A program made the position numbers and the translations under genes. A DNA stretch of 64,000 bases from Panagrolaimus kolymaensis (lineage: Eukaryota; Nematoda; Chromadorea; Rhabditida; Panagrolaimidae). Every line of letters begins with the position of its first letter. The stretch's first letter is position 1. The stretch spans positions 1,550,001 to 1,614,000 of the forward strand of contig JAJQJQ010000050.1 of assembly GCA_028622995.1 (NCBI GenBank). Direction: 5' to 3'. Positions 1 to 11,600 of this stretch are shown here, piece by piece. The notes below the pieces were generated by a model. The model ran no database searches, was not told the origin of the DNA, and saw only the letters and a program-made list of their open reading frames with translations.

Positions 1-3000
1 CGAGTTTGTCATAAAAATTAGTACGAGCGGGACACGCTTCGAAATCGTATAAAAGCAATTTAATAAAATTACTAACTTAAATTCAAATACAGATTGATTA
101 TGGTTAATTCCAGCAAATATTTTTACGTTTTCATTTTTTGCCGTCGTCCAAACATTATTAATCGTTGGAACATAATAAACACTAATTTCAAGTAAAAATG
201 AAAGCAAACATGGAGCATCTGGTCTTGCAATAGCCGAAATGGTTAAGTCGAGAGGAATGCCATAGGACTAAAAAATTTTAATGTTTGATAGGAAAATTTA
301 AACTTACACTTATTCCATAGCAAGTACGAAAACTATTTTGATGAAAAATAGTTTTATCAAAAAAACATTTTTTGTTAGCGTCTAAAAAATAAGAATATAA
401 TCGTAGAAAAAAGTTGTTTTTGTTGTAAAAAAAATTTAAACTTACTCAACGCTTGAATGACAGCGTAAGGATAAATTAAATTTGTATCGAACGAATAAAC
501 TACAAAAGTTTTGTAATTTAAAACTGTACAAGTGTAAAAGTCAGAAATATCATTATCAAAATTGCTAAAAATGTGTGGAAATTTATGTAATGAAATTTGA
601 AACAAACATTCTTAAGAAGTTCTGATTTATAAGAGTTTTAAAAAATGCCTTTTTTTTTATTATTTCGAACAAGGAAAATGGAAGATTTAACATACCAACT
701 TGATTCTGTAAGAGTTTGTGAAAGACTTTCATCTGTGTATAAAATAGTGCCAGCTTGGTCATAATTATAATAACGATGGATTTCAAATGCATAATTGTAT
801 GGTTTCTAAAAATTTTTTATCATAATAATTTTTTAAGAGGAATAACCAGTTAGTTCAGAAAAAGATATTAATTGCTTCTTCAAAAGCTAACACAGTAAAA
901 TTACTTACTAACTCGTCGGATATTTCAATTAATATTAGTGGGTGAAGCTTTGAATCGATTATATAACTTGGGTTATCTGGTGTTAACATAATTCGAGCGG
1001 ATATTGTTGTTGCTAAAATAAATTTTCTTTTTATTGAAATTTAAAGGTAGAACATCAAAACATACCATTAACTGAATAAGTTTTAAAAGAAAACCGTTTT
1101 GAGTCAAATGTCGTAGCTTCTAAAGTATTTATACTCGATGAATTTAAATAAACAGGGTATGCCCTAAAAAAATTGTAAAGTTTAGACACCAAAAATAATG
1201 AGTTGAAAGCAAATTTATTTTTAAAAGAATTTTTTCTTAAAAATAGTGGTTTTTATACTAAAATCAAAATATGGTCTACATTTATGCTAATAGATCTAAT
1301 AAGAATAAAAAAAAGGGTTTAGGTTTTCCTTACGAGTGTTTAAAATTTGAATAAGTAATATAATATACTGATAAATTATTAGAGAAAACTTGAAAATAAT
1401 CTGGAGAGCTTATAATTGCATCTTGAGGAATAGTCACGACCAAAAGAGTTAAAGGGGAACTACAAGGTTCAAGCTGAAAATTAACTAATTAAAAATTTTT
1501 TAAAGTAATTATTGGATTGCTGAAACGTAAAATTAAAAAATATCTTTTAAAATTAATTTACATACAATGAATTCACAATGCATATTTCTACAATATACAA
1601 TGTGATTATCCATAATATATTTTTTATATCCGCATGGAACTGTCTTCTTTCCACATTCACATTCTAAAAAGATTTGTTTGTGAAAATTTAATATCAATGG
1701 AAGTTTGTAGAAAAAATATTACTTATTGTCTCGAATTTGAGTTGAAATCCAAAACCGGGTACGCTTCCATCGCTAACAAATTCAAATGAAACATTCTTAG
1801 CTGTTTCATTTTTGTATGGATTGAAAAAAAAGTTATAACTAAAAAAGAATGCGAATTAGCAGTAAAATTTTCATTATTCGTTCGTTCGTGTGCTTCATTT
1901 TATTTTTCATTTGCGAAAAAAAAAATGAAAAAATTAGCATAAATGCGAATGAACATGGGAATATGATAATTTGCGTTTGCATTGCGTGGAAATGAAGGAG
2001 CATTGAGCAGTGGTTAACTCTGTGTTGCTTTAAAGGTTTGGGGATCTTCGAAAATTATATTATGGGATCCAAATTAAAGAAATAGTGAGAAATCAATGCA
2101 ATTGATGTGTAAGAAATGCGAAATGCAAATGAAAACTTAGGATAAGTTATAAGAATATTAAAGAAGTAAATTTGTCATAGATGTTTGCTTAGATGAGGAT
2201 CTCATAATAAATGACGACATTTTTGTAAAAATTAGCATAAAACAAGCTGCAAGGCGGGCTGAAGGCCCACTTTACTTCTAGTTAGCAGTAATTATTAATC
2301 TGCTCAACCTTAGACGACAAGCTGATTTCGGCAAATATGACAGTTCCGAACAATTAAAAGGCTTGAATAGATTCAAACACACCCACCTTCCTTCTTTAAT
2401 TCCAATTTCTACAAAATGTCCATCCTCATCATAAAATCCAACATAATCAGCTCGAATATCTCCCATAGCAATATACGGGGTAGTAACATCGACCATAGTT
2501 TTGGGAAAAATAGTTAATTTAAAAAAACATTTTTGATTATTTCCATACATTTTGCGTAGATTCCAATTACCCCATGTTGTAATACCAGCAGCGGTATTTA
2601 TGGTAGTAATACAATTTCCAACTTCTTTAGTCACGTTGCTCTTTACAATAGAAATATAAGCTCGAAATGTTAAGTTTGGATTTGTATTAACTAAATAAAT
2701 TTGAATGTGTGTATCGCTATTGTATATTGGATGAAAAAGTGTGACAGATTTTTCACTAAAAAAAATTTACATATATGTTTACGCTTCTTTCCAAATATTT
2801 TGATTAGATGTTGTTTGTTTTCCACTTACTTTACCAATATTTCAGTTCGATTCTCTATTATCAACCGAGTATTCTCATCTGCTTCAAAAATTTCAATAAC
2901 AATTTTAAATCCATAATTAATTGGTGCAGTAAATTTCCATTTACATGGATGATTAATTTTTTTTGTTCCATTATAACCATTTATAAGATACAAAACTTGA

Positions 3001-3463
3001 CTTTCATCAGTAAATTCAAAAGGATCCTCTCTGCTTATTGATTCCAATGGGCAATGGTTGGTGATATTTCCCCAATCTTCAAATATCATATATCCTTCTT
3101 CATATAACTTATTTCCTAAATGTAATGTTGTTTTGTTAGAAAACCATAAGTTTATGGGATAATAAAGCACATCGAATTTTCTTTCAGCTATATGGGCAAT
3201 AACATTCTATAAAAATAAAATAAGAATAAAATTTAAGAAAAAATAAAGAATTCGGAATTTACCTCAGCAGCATAAGTATCATTCAAAATAAAATATATAC
3301 AACAATATTGATTTTTATTTCTTTCATTTAAAGAACTACTAAAAAATGCAATTTCATCTGTCGGCAAATAAAATGTTGGACAATCTTGGGAACATTCGTA
3401 TATTTTTGCATCTACACTTGTTGTTGTAAATAACAGGAAACTAAATGTAAGAAAAAAATTCAT
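1..3463 (-). CDS. Gene A: secreted CUB-like family protein, 3' end outside the window
   Basis: Twelve exons are visible on the minus strand: 3463-3263, 3206-2830, 2755-2387, 1838-1723, 1663-1566, 1473-1334, 1163-1066, 1012-909, 805-696, 564-446, 381-308 and 267-77. All junctions are GT..AG and keep one reading frame. The first exon starts with a signal peptide (MNFFLTFSFLLFTTTSVDA) and is followed by Cys-containing, N-glycosylation-rich extracellular sequence. It aligns exon by exon with gene D at 8633-15159; the exons of 116, 98 and 104 nt are identical in length. It resembles the large nematode-specific families of secreted CUB-like proteins, but no catalytic motif is seen and the family call is tentative. 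The last exon(s) matching D exons 14-15 lie beyond base 1, and the sequence at 1-76 reads as intron. D has an extra intron that A lacks inside the 267-77 exon. Confidence 0.75.
2256..2281 (+). mobile_element. Helitron-like 3' terminus in gene A intron
   Basis: Intron 3 of gene A (1839-2386, 548 bp) is much longer than the matching D intron (10085-10161, 77 bp). Near its plus-strand right side is a short GGGC/GCCC hairpin (2256-2268), then nine bases, then CTAG followed by T. That is the canonical Helitron 3' layout. No 5' TC end could be fixed and no helicase is encoded, so this would be a short non-autonomous copy. Confidence 0.35.
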
Positions 3464-4125
3464 TCGCTTTCTCTCTTTTTTATTATGCTTGTTTTTCCAA
3501 AATAAACTGTAAACACTTTAAATTTTTTTTTCTGTTAGTCCCAAAATGATTGTTTTTATTTTCTTTAAAAATGTGTAAAGGATTAAAACGCGTTATCGCC
3601 ATCATTTTGTCATACTTGTGATACTTTTTTCTTTCTTCAGTAAATATGTCGTCCGATTATAACCAAGTACGTCTATAGATTCAAAAACAAATAGAAATTT
3701 TGAGTAAGAACTTAGAAAAAAATTTGTTAAAAGATAATTAAATTTTTAAGCTTCTTACATTGAATGTTGACGAAGTTTTTTTTGGAAAATATTTCATTCC
3801 AATATAAAGAACAAAGACCAAATTTAAATTTAAAAAAATTTAGTATGGTCTAATTTGGAAATTTTAATTATATTTTAATTTTTTGTACCTTCAAAAAAAA
3901 GTTTTTCCAAAAATCATGTGGCGAAAATTAATTTAGCAAGGAATTCAAAAAAAAAATTGTTGATTTTTTTGATTTAGAAATTCTATAATTTTATGAACAG
4001 TAAATTAATTTAATTTCGTACTTTGTCGATATTCATTTCAGCGGCTTTTGATCTTCTTCATAATTTTTTTTTATTTATTGTTTTCTCAACAAAATGTCAT
4101 TTTATAAGAACATATGTACTAATAT
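3464..4125. other. Intergenic AT-rich spacer between genes A and B
   Basis: This 660-bp stretch separates the start of gene A from the stop of gene B, so it holds the gene A promoter and the gene B 3' UTR. A GCGATAACG motif (minus strand, near 3591-3599) is a possible GATA-type site. No open frame or repeat of note was found. Confidence 0.5.
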
Positions 4126-5799
4126 TTACAAAAATAAAAATTGTTCAAATTTAAAAATGACAACAACACTACCAACAACAAAATATATGAAACTAATATC
4201 AAACATAGTTTTTGATGCTTGATTTTTTTGGGTCGTCGTCGATTCTCTCGTGGTTGATGATGATGTTGTTGATTCATTAAGAATTGGAAAGTTCGTGCTT
4301 TGAATAGTCGTGACATCAGAATTATATGATTTACTTGTCGTTATTTCCATTGGTGTTGAAGAATCGATTAAAGGAGTTTCCATCGGTGTTTTAGTAGTAA
4401 TCTCAATTATAGGAGTGGTCGTAGGAAGATCACTCAAGTACTCATACTCAAAGAGAAAGTAATCATTTATAGGATCATTTTCATGATTGGTTATTTGTAT
4501 TGTAGTACCATAAATAAACTGGGTTTTGCCAGTATCATTACTTGTAAAACTAAAAATTAAAAATTAAGCAAATGTCTTTTCGGGGCAAAAATTTCCGATT
4601 TTTCTGTAAAATTTTTTTAAACAACTTACGTAAATTGTTGCCCCGAATAATCACTTTCGATTCTTACCATTTCTTGACCTTCAATAATTTTAATATTAAA
4701 ATTTATATAGTAAATGGAACCATCGTCATTAGAAATTGTATAAAGAGGACGTTGAGAATAATGTTCTTGTTTCAAGCCACTATAACCAGGAGATGCCATA
4801 GCGCCTTTATTATTAGGAGTTCCGTCATTGGTTATTGTTTGTTGATTAATATAAGCGATTGAAAAAGCAATCATAGAATTTGCTGGTAATATCACAGTGA
4901 TCACAGGAACATATAATCCAAAATATGACCATGTGGTACTAAATAAAAAATGCTCAAAAAATGATTTAAAAAAAAGAAAAAAGACAGAAAACTTAAAATT
5001 TTGATAACAAAAATGGATATTTTTCGGAAAAAAAAGAGACCTTTCTTCAAAAAAAAAATTTTAGAAAAATATATTTAAGAATAACTAACTTAAGTTTAAT
5101 CAAACTTCTGCCATTTAGAGTACTTATGAGTTCAAACGTTTGGTTATTTTGGGGCTCAATTGAAGTAATAAAAAGACTAGGAATCTTACTGCCCATGCTA
5201 CGACTAACAAATAATAATGCTTCGCATATTCCATCGGGAGTTGATTTAAAATATTGCTAAAAAAAATAATGGAAGTAAAGCATTTTTTTTAAATACTCAC
5301 CGTATATTGTGGAGGTGTCATAACATTATCATAATCACAATTTTTCGTTTGAATTTCTTTCCAACGAAATGTAATAACATCAAAATTTCCTGTGTCCCCA
5401 GTATTAAGAACAGTAAAACATCCAGAGTTTGAAGTAAGGCTTAAAAAGCCGGCATCTTGAAAAAGAGGAGTTCCGCTTCGCCTAAAAAAATCGCACATTC
5501 ATTTTACGTAAGATTGAAAGAGAAGAAAAAATATTTAGATACCATTTGGTATTGTTACTTAGACCATCTCCATCATACAAAGGATAATCAGAATCAGAAT
5601 TTCTTAAATATGAAGAATAAAAGACTTGCAAAGTTCCTTCTTTTTCTTCATCAATACAAATAGTAACGACATCATTTACAAGGATGTCATTTAAAATGGT
5701 GAGGAAGAGGGGTTCTTCCTCAGTCAGAGTAATATTTTTACAGAATAAACACAATGGAAAGGAAAGTATAAAAATTAAGCTACCGATGTCACGTAGCAT
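4126..5799 (-). CDS. Gene B: secreted CUB-like protein with Thr/Ser stalk and C-terminal hydrophobic anchor
   Basis: Five exons (5799-5543, 5481-5301, 5256-5090, 4938-4630, 4549-4126) give 445 aa. The N-terminus is a signal peptide (MLRDIGSLIFILSFPLCLFC). The middle carries paired cysteines and a stretch around residues 220-290 with an ASPGY motif and alternating hydrophobic strands, which recalls CUB-like domains. The last 110 residues are a Thr/Ser-rich, probably O-glycosylated stalk with TTTP and STTT repeats, ending in a hydrophobic segment (FIYFVVGSVVVIFKF). This could be a membrane anchor or GPI signal. It is a tandem paralogue of gene C with the same five-exon plan. A cell-surface or secreted role is inferred; no enzyme motif is visible. 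Confidence 0.8.
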
Positions 5800-6654
5800 T
5801 GTGGCGACGATTGATTATTCAACGCGTAAGTTTGTTCAAATGAAAAAGAAAAAAAATATATACTTAAAGTTTTCTTTGAAACTAAGCTTGGCTTTTATTT
5901 CCAACCTTTTAAAACTGATTATAGCACATTTTTCTCTTTTTCGCGATTATAACGGCTTATTTATTTTATAGAGAAGAAGAAGGCACCAATACCATAATAT
6001 ATTTCAATTTATTGAGAATTTTTTTCATTTAATTTACTTGTAATTTTGAAAGTTGTGAGCATTAAGCAGCTTTTCCTTTCTTATCATTTTCTATTAACAT
6101 TTTCACGTTGTTGACAGAAATGAGAAAGATGGCTCATGCATCAGGAAAAAAAATTTTCTTTATTTATTTCAGCATCTTTAATTTTGAAAAAAGATAAGCC
6201 ATTAGAAGTTGTTGATCAAAGTAGAAATGTTATTTTATATTGACGCCTTGAAAAAATGAATCAACATGCAAAACACGTTCAACTTGAAAAAATTGTTGCA
6301 AACAAACTTTAAATTTTGAATAGCTTTATGTTCATCGGAAAATGATGAATGTTCTGAAATTGAAATCCCTCATATTTTATATACCAAAATTAAATATGAC
6401 AAAACTCAAAAACTTTTGAACATGCATAGTTTTAAATGGAGAGTTTTTTAATGATTTAATTTTTTTCTTTGTACTTAAATGCTTTATAAATTTCATAAAT
6501 TAAGATTTACGAAAAAAAATTATTTTATGGTTCATTTAATTTTTTCTTTTCTTTCTTTGTTTCATTTTTACAATGCCAAATTATGTATTAAATTTTAGAT
6601 CAAGATTTTTTAAACAAATTTTAACAACAAATTATTTACCATCCAAAAAAGTGA
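5800..6654. other. Gene B upstream region / gene C 3' flank
   Basis: No gene is seen. The part at about 5990-6160 is clearly related to the region upstream of gene C (about 8360-8485), including the shared blocks AGCATTAAGCAGCTTTT-like, CTTATCATTTTCTATT and AAAGATGGCTCA. The tandem duplication of B and C therefore included at least 350 bp of promoter. Confidence 0.6.
6080..6090 (-). promoter_or_regulatory. Candidate GATA-factor site upstream of gene B
   Basis: Plus-strand CTTATCATTTT reads AAAATGATAAG on the coding strand, about 280 bp upstream of the gene B ATG. The same site with its flanks is retained upstream of gene C. TGATAA is the core bound by nematode intestinal GATA factors such as ELT-2, so regulation of this type is an inference. 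Confidence 0.4.
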
Positions 6655-8193
6655 TTAAAATTTAAATACGAGAAAGCTAACAACAAGAATTATGAAACTA
6701 ATATTTAACATAATTTTTGTTGCATGATTTTTTTGAGTCGTCGTTGTTGTTGACGCAGTTGGATCCGAAACTTCTGTGCAAGGAATAGTCGTGACATCAT
6801 GATCAAAAAATTTATTCGTTGTTAATTCCATCGCTGTTGTTGTTATACTCTCAATTAAAGGAGTTTCCATCGGTGTTGTAGCATCGGTTATAGGAATGGT
6901 TGTAGGAAGATTTGGCCCATCCAAGTATTCATATTCAATGAGAAAGTAATCAGTTATAGGATCTTTTTCATAATTAATTACTTGAATTGTAGTACCATAA
7001 ATAACCCCGTTTTTGCCTGTATCATTGCTTGTAAAGCTAAAATTGAACCCATGCTTGCTTTTGTAAACAAAAAAAAATTATTGTAAAAAATATAGACCGC
7101 TTACGTATAACTTTGCCCAGGAGTATCACTAGTTATTACAACTTCTTCTTCACCTTCAATAATTGTTATATGAAAATTGATGTAAAAAATCTTTTTATTT
7201 GAATTAGAAATGATATAAAGTGGCCTTGGATAATTTTCTTGTTTCATACCACTGTAACCTGGAGACGCTATAATACCTTTGGTATTTGCTTCTCCACGAA
7301 TATTCAATGTTCGTTGAGTAATAGGATGAATGGTAAAAGCAATCATTGTATTAGCTGGTAATATCACAGTGATCACATTAGCATATAGCCCAAAGTTTGA
7401 CCAAGTGTTGTTACTAAAAAAAATTGCACAAAAATAAGTTTAATAAAACAAAAAAAATTATGTACTTAATTTTCATCAAACTTCTACCATTTAAAGTACT
7501 TTTGAGCTCAAACATCATTGTGTTATTAAAGGATTCTATCTTATCGAAAAAAATACCAGACGGATCACCCTGACTTTCAAATAACAAAGCTTCACATGTT
7601 CCATTTGGGGAAGATTTAAAATATTTTGGCTGAAAAAATAATTTACCCCCCATTTTTTAAATCTAAATTTTCTTATTTTACAGAAATATGCATTCATACT
7701 TACTGGATCTTGTGGAGGTGTGGAAACATTATCATAGGCACAATATTTCATTTGAATTTCTTTCCACCGAAATGTAATAACATTATAATTTTTTGTATCC
7801 CCAGTATTTAGAAGAGTAAAACACCCAGAGTTAGAAGTAATGCTTGAAGTGGCAGCAAATGGAATTAATGGAGTTCCGTTTAACCTATAAAAAAATCCAT
7901 TAATCTAAAAAATATTTTAGAAGATACATTTACCATGCGGTATTATTACTAATTACATCCCCATCATACAAATTATAATGATAAGATTGATAACTTTTTA
8001 AATTAGACGGGTAAAAAGCTTGCAAAGTTCCTTCTTTTTCTTCATCAATACAAATAGTAACGACATCATTTACAAGGATGTCATTTAAAATAGTGAGAAA
8101 GATGGGTTCTTTCTCAGTCAAAGTAATATTTTTACAGAATAAACAGAGTGGAATGGACAGTATAAAAATTAAGCTTACGATGTCAAGCAGCAT
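6655..8193 (-). CDS. Gene C: secreted CUB-like protein, tandem paralogue of gene B
   Basis: Exons 8193-7934, 7884-7704, 7629-7466, 7413-7105 and 7036-6655 give 431 aa. Exon 2 (181 nt) and exon 4 (309 nt) are identical in length to those of gene B, and the phases match throughout. The start is set at the ATG at 8193 because it aligns with the gene B start and begins the signal peptide (MLLDIVSLIFILSIPLCLFC). An ASPGYSG motif and an IIEGEE strand lie in the CUB-like part. The C-terminal stalk is Thr-rich (TTIPITDATTPMETP) and ends in the hydrophobic tail ISFIILVVSFLVFKF, which is probably a membrane or GPI anchor. It is transcribed divergently from gene D over a 440-bp intergenic region. Confidence 0.8.
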
Positions 8194-8632
8194 TGTGGCG
8201 AAAGAGTTTATAAAAAAAATGTTAGTTGAAACAAACAAAAACAAAACAAAAAGGTAATTTTAAATTTAAACCTTTTCCAAATTTTTGTCAATTTTTAAGA
8301 AAAAATGAAAATGCATTATTTGTGTGATGATTATTATGTTCAAGAGTTAGTTATATAATTCATTTTCATTTATTTTCTTAAAAGCTGTGAACATTAAGCA
8401 GCTTTTTCATCTTATCATTTTCTATTGATACATACTTTTGCCTGCGTTGTTGACGAAAATGAAAAAGATGGCTCACGTATCATTTTTTCAATTTCATCAA
8501 CTTTTGCTTTGAGTAAAATAAACCCATGAAAATGTATGAAAGAAACTAGAAACGCAGAGTTTGGCAATGGATTCAGTTCTCACAAAAATGGAAACTTTTT
8601 CTGTGGTTGCTCAAATTAAATATGCCAAAATA
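8194..8632. promoter_or_regulatory. Divergent promoter region shared by genes C and D
   Basis: The two start codons face away from each other across 439 bp. The region keeps the block that is conserved upstream of gene B, including a CTTATCATTTTC element at 8411-8422 (TGATAAG on the minus strand). Shared control of C and D is an inference from this geometry. Confidence 0.45.
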
Positions 8633-11600
8633 ATGGATTTGAAAATTAAACAACTTTTATTTTATACCTTTTTGTTGGTAGTAATCGTCCATGCAACAAG
8701 ATACGATTGTTCTTCATCGGGATCATTAACGGTTTATTTAGAAACGGATGATATCGCATTTTTTAATGGCACTGATTGCTATTTTAATTTTATTTTAAAC
8801 GATACTAATGATACGGTAAGGAAAGAATTAATTTCAAAGATTTATTTTATAAAAATTAAACTGCCGTCAGCAGCGCTGGCGGTTCGGTTTTTTCGGTTTT
8901 TCGGTTTACTGTCTGTATGTATTTTTTTCATTTCAAACCGAACAAACCGAAAAAGAACTTATTATAGAGGATAAAATTATCTACAAATTAAAAAAAAAAT
9001 CGGGAAATTTTTGTGATTCTGAAAAAAGTTATGATTAATTCACCGAAAACCGATTTGTTGTCTCGCCTTTTTTTCGGTTTTCGGTGAATTAATCATAACT
9101 TTTTTCAGAATCACAAAAATTTCCCGATTTTTTTTTTAATTTGTAGATAATTTTATCCTCTATAATAAGTTCTTTTTCGGTTTGTTCGGTTTGAAATGAA
9201 AAAAAATACATACAGACAGTAAACCGAAAAACCGAAAAAACCGAACCGCCAGCGCTGGCCGTCAGGATTGAGGCTTTTTTATTTTAAATTTTTAGAGCGT
9301 TAAATATTTTGCTGCTGTGAGAAAACAAAGGGAACAAACCTATATTCATGCTGAATTTTATTATTCCAATGATACTTCTTTTTCTATAGATAATGCGAAA
9401 TATTATATGGAAGGATATGTGATGTTCGATGATTGGAATAGCATCTGCTCTTTAGAGTCAATAAGCAGAGTGGATCCTTTTGAATTTACTGATGAAACTC
9501 AAGTTTTATACCTTATTAATAACCTTAATGGAAATAACACAAGTACTTATCCATGTAAATGGAGGTTTACTGCCCCAATTAATTATGGATTTAAAATTGT
9601 TATTGAAATTTTTGAAGCAGATGAGAATACTAGATTAATAATTGAGAATCGAACTGAAATTTTGTTAAAGTAATTATTTTAAAAAATTTATTAAAATTAA
9701 AAAGTTCATTTCAATCACAAAATTTAGTGAAAAAGCTGTAAAGCTGTATCATCCTATTTACAACAATGACACGTATATTCAAGTTTATTTAAATAATACT
9801 CATCCAAATTTGCGATTTCAAGCTTATGTGACAATAGTTAAGAACAAATTTATTGTAACTGATGGAGGTTGCACCTTTAATGAATCCACTAAACTTTGGA
9901 GCAATTATAATAAAACAGCTTTATATGGCAATAATCAAAAATGTAATTATGATCTTTTTATTTTTAACCACACTATAGCTCATATTACTTCTCTTATTAT
10001 ATTAAACCTCGGGGAAAGGGAAGTAGATTATATTGGATATTATGATGATGCTAACATTTTGAGAAAGTATACAATTGATACTGGGTATGTATATTTTAAA
10101 AATTATACTCTCTCTTATTGAATTTTTTTTGAAGAAAAATATTTACAATATATTAATTTAGTTATAACGTTTTATTCTCTCCACACAAAAATGGATCTAC
10201 AAAACATGTATTGTGGGAATTTTTTAGTGATGGAAGTATACCAGGTTTTGGCTTTGAAATTTATTTTAAAACAATAGGTAAAAAAATTTTTTTGATAAAT
10301 TTCTGATATTTTATTTATAAAATCTCTTTTAGAATGTGAATGTGCAAATGAGTTTGTTGCCTGTGGAGATCGAACTACCATTATAGAAAGCCACGATTTA
10401 TATTGCAGTAATATGGAATGTGAATTCAATGTAGGTTTTTATCCCGCCGCACCCCGAGCGAAGCGAGGGGTGCGGCTGTTTTAGGAATGAGAACGCCCGA
10501 TCTGCTAACCGAAATTTATGATTTTTTTTATTTCGCGTGATTATGCTGATATTAGAGGACTCTCTAGGGTCAATTTTTCGTCGCATTTACGAATTTCTAA
10601 AAAAAATAGAGGGCTCGATATCATATTTCACTCAAACCGGAGTTTCGAGTCGGCCCGGAGTGTCCCGCTGAGCGATGCAGTATACACTGAGAAAAAAAAC
10701 CTTACGCGCCCCTGATGCTACAAAGTCTGATTAACAAGCCCGTAGAAAAAAAACATTCGAGCCCCAAATGTTACGATTATTTCATACGGGCTCGTATATC
10801 TCTCTACGACATCCCCTGATTGTTTATAAAAATCTTCATACCCTGTTTGTTCATTTTGGGCGTGTTAAAAAGGGGCGCGTAAAGGTTTTTTCTTTGGCTC
10901 TCTGGCAGCAAAAAGCAAATCTTTAAGCGTCCCTTTTGTGGTTTTCACTTAAGCCCAAGCAACCGGATAAATTTTTGGATAATCTTCGGTTCATTTTCTG
11001 AGGTGGCGGCATAGCCATGCGTAACTCCATCAGATGAATATTGAGCTAGAGATTGCTAAATATGGTTCAGTTGCAATTGCTCTAACCATAATTAGCATAT
11101 AAAAGAATGAATTGCTTATGCATTTCTTCTATAAAAGCGTCTTTGGTTTACTACCATAGCATTTAAATTTTGGATAAGACCTTTTATTTAAAGGAGAACT
11201 ATATAAAAAGAAAAAGTGTCCTCCGTAGGTTTTTTTTTACTCTTAAAAATTGGGGCGCGTAGTTATAAACATAACCGCCCGTTATTATAATTTATTCGTG
11301 CCCATCATTTTTTTATTTACATTTGGGGCATGTACACTCAGGCGAACCATTAGGCGTATGCATTTTTTTCAACGGGCGCGTAGCTTATTTTGACGGGCGT
11401 GGAGTGTTTTTTTTCTCAGTGTAGTTACCACATATTTTGGCTATAAAAATCGTTTTCTCCACCCTCAATTACCTCTATGAGTAAGCTATCTTTAAAAAAC
11501 ACCACATAAAAATAGATGTATGCCGCTACGGAAATTTAAATATTCTGATTTAGAGTAAAAATATCATTAGCTTAAGTTTCGTATCTTTTGTTGTTTGTGT

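Noticed and set aside
10448..10476. GC-rich CCGCACCCC/GGGGTGCGG hairpin as a transcription terminator
   Set aside because: It lies inside an intron of an expressed-looking eukaryotic gene and rho-independent terminators do not apply; it is more likely part of a mobile element.
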